A stretch of 64,000 nt of DNA, from the NCBI GenBank assembly GCA_015523295.1, contig WAKQ01000017.1, positions 62,001 through 126,000 of the forward strand, written 5' to 3'. A program made the translations under genes and the position numbers. The number at the start of each line of letters is the position of its first letter. The stretch's first letter is position 1. The DNA comes from Desulfurococcales archaeon (GTDB taxonomy: Archaea; Thermoproteota; Thermoprotei_A; Sulfolobales; NBVN01). The notes below the pieces were generated by a model. That model had not been told where the DNA came from. It made no database searches and saw nothing but the letters and a program-made list of their open reading frames with translations. Of this stretch, positions 62,915-64,000 are shown one piece after another.

Positions 62915-63430
62915 ATGCCTCTGAGACCAGCAAGATGCTATAAAGACCTAAACAAGCCACCCTATACAAGGAAAGAATACATAGACGGGATTCCACAGCC
63001 TAAAATTACTAAATTCGTGATGGGGAACCCGCAGGGTGAGTATGACGTGGCAGTAGAGCTCATTTCCTTGGAGTACTCGCAGATTAGACATAATGCCCTA
63101 GAGGCCGGACGTGTTATGGCGAACAAGTACCTCTCAAAATATGTGGGGGAAGACAAATACTTACTGATAATCAGGCAGTACCCTCATCACGTCCTGAGAG
63201 AGAACAAAATGATGGCCTTTGCTGGCGCTGACAGGCTACAGGATGGAATGAGGCAAGCTTTCGGCAAGCCAGTGGGTACGGCAGCAAGGGTTAAGCCGGG
63301 TAGTACAATTGCCGAGGTGAGAATTCCTAAGAACGCCATTCCACAAGCTAAGGAAGCGCTGAGAAGACTGAAGGATAAGCTAGGCATAAGGACTAGAATG
63401 ATCGTTAGAGAGTTGAGTTCCACTAAATAA
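62915..63430 (+). CDS. rpl10e: 50S ribosomal protein uL16 (L10e)
   Basis: 171 residues: [60 protein letters not shown], and [20 protein letters not shown] are the uL16 signature. It sits near the peptidyl transferase centre. ATG 62915. Confidence 0.96.
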   Translation: MPLRPARCYKDLNKPPYTRKEYIDGIPQPKITKFVMGNPQGEYDVAVELISLEYSQIRHNALEAGRVMANKYLSKYVGEDKYLLIIRQYPHHVLRENKMMAFAGADRLQDGMRQAFGKPVGTAARVKPGSTIAEVRIPKNAIPQAKEALRRLKDKLGIRTRMIVRELSSTK

Positions 63431-63452
63431 TCATCTCATCTGATGTAATAAG

Positions 63453-64000
63453 ATGGAGATAACTGATTTTTACCTAATTGACGAGGGTAGATTAAAGGAA
63501 ATTCTCGAAAGATACAATCCTAGGAAAATACTTGTTCAACTCCCAGAAGGATTAAAACATTTTTACCCGTCAATATTAACCCATATTAAGAACCTTCTTA
63601 GTAGAAGAAATGTCATTATAGATCTGGATGCCTCACCAATTTTCGGTTCCTGCCTAATGGATACTTCAATAACCTCTCATTACGACATAGTTCTACACTT
63701 CGGACATGAAGAATACCCTTATTGGAAAGCACCGAAAAACATCTTCTTCATTAAACTCATATCAAAAAATAATATTAGTGACGATACCTTAAATAGGTTT
63801 ATAAAATTTGCCTTAGACCATCATCTGATAAAATTAGCACTATATGGAACTGCACAACATCCCCTAGAAAGTATTGGTGAAAGACTCGTGGATGCAGGAC
63901 TGGAGATAGTAAACGATATTAAAAGAGGAACTATTTTCGGCTGTTGGTTCTCCGACCTTATAGAAACAGTTAAGATGGCTGACGGTGTAATTGTGGTAAG
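63453..64000 (+). CDS. dph2: Dph2, diphthamide synthesis radical enzyme; cut by window edge
   Basis: Archaeal Dph2 makes the 3-amino-3-carboxypropyl modification on elongation factor 2 His. KILVQLPEGLKHFYPSIL opens the family; DASPIFGSCLMDT supplies the first Fe-S cysteine, IVLHFGHEEYPYW the HxGH motif and IFGCWFSDLIETVKMADGVI the second cysteine region. 182 codons are visible from ATG 63453; the rest, with the third cluster cysteine, lies beyond the window. Confidence 0.88.
   Translation, partial: MEITDFYLIDEGRLKEILERYNPRKILVQLPEGLKHFYPSILTHIKNLLSRRNVIIDLDASPIFGSCLMDTSITSHYDIVLHFGHEEYPYWKAPKNIFFIKLISKNNISDDTLNRFIKFALDHHLIKLALYGTAQHPLESIGERLVDAGLEIVNDIKRGTIFGCWFSDLIETVKMADGVIVV

Noticed and set aside
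1-64000. CRISPR arrays, insertion sequences, integrase or attachment sites, prophage genes
   Set aside because: No regular direct repeats, transposase or integrase motifs, or runs of viral-type genes were seen; gene content is core and uniformly packed.

Overview
The window is 64 kb of dense, unbroken coding sequence from a hyperthermophilic archaeon of the Thermoproteota (Crenarchaeota). Supporting this are the complete CdvA-CdvB-CdvC (ESCRT-III/Vps4-like) division cluster, a full-length reverse gyrase, two Alba proteins, a thermosome, archaeal RNA polymerase subunits RpoK and RpoF, archaeal/eukaryal ribosomal proteins (eL21, eL42, uL16, eS26, eS27), and tRNA genes with bulge-helix-bulge introns and encoded CCA. 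Cdv genes are absent from Thermoproteales, so a relative of Desulfurococcales, Acidilobales or Fervidicoccales is the best guess; the exact order is inference. There is no rRNA, CRISPR array, insertion sequence or obvious prophage. The only mobile element is an intein in the ribonucleotide reductase gene.

Layout. 1-2712: class II ribonucleotide reductase, cut by the left edge, carrying a 387-residue intein. 2905-5668: cdvABC operon. 5809-8223: enolase, a small membrane protein, a zinc-ribbon protein and signal peptidase. 8194-13512: minus-strand run of topoisomerase IA, M50 protease, RpoK and thermosome. 13629-16974: a degenerate tRNA-thiolase-like protein, a tandem Hfq/Lsm-like protein, an ASCH protein and a PhoU-like/PiT-like transport pair. 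16927-25560: DUF460 nuclease-like protein, Rio2, AdoMet synthetase, an LSm protein, Alba2 and reverse gyrase. 25679-35921: CTP synthase, a Lrp-type RAM protein, XPB helicase, Alba1, hexulose-phosphate synthase, TIP49, Trm112-like protein and GlmM. 36027-44482: DUF354 protein, TIM-barrel protein, RNase HII, TGS GTPase, several unknown proteins, MGMT, dihydropteroate-synthase-like protein and a TFS-like ribbon. 44539-52586: tRNA-Leu, UPF0148, UPF0147, FAU-1, then the archaeal mevalonate pathway operon (phosphomevalonate dehydratase and anhydromevalonate phosphate decarboxylase) between thymidylate kinase and a Clp1/Grc3 kinase, then KsgA. 52591-64000: CDP-archaeol synthase, translation genes (Nop10, aIF2-alpha, eS27, eL42, eS26, ProRS, tRNA-Asp, aIF5A), SRP54, Pus10, eL21-RpoF-DUF655-TrmJ, uL16 and the start of Dph2.

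Together the genes form a core set: chromosome topology and chromatin (reverse gyrase, Topo IA, Alba1/2), division (Cdv), RNA processing and modification (Rio2, Pus10, Nop10, TrmJ, KsgA, FAU-1, Clp1), and isoprenoid lipid synthesis (mevalonate branch enzymes, CarS). Less described signals are: an intein placed directly before the catalytic radical cysteine, with both homing-endonuclease aspartates lost; a PP-loop-less Ncs6/TtuA-like protein beside a tandem Hfq-like protein whose promoter carries a perfect inverted repeat; a TFS-like protein lacking its catalytic ribbon; a likely ATT start codon; a GTPase with degenerate G3/G4 motifs; and three candidate C/D box sRNA genes, one with all four boxes canonical.
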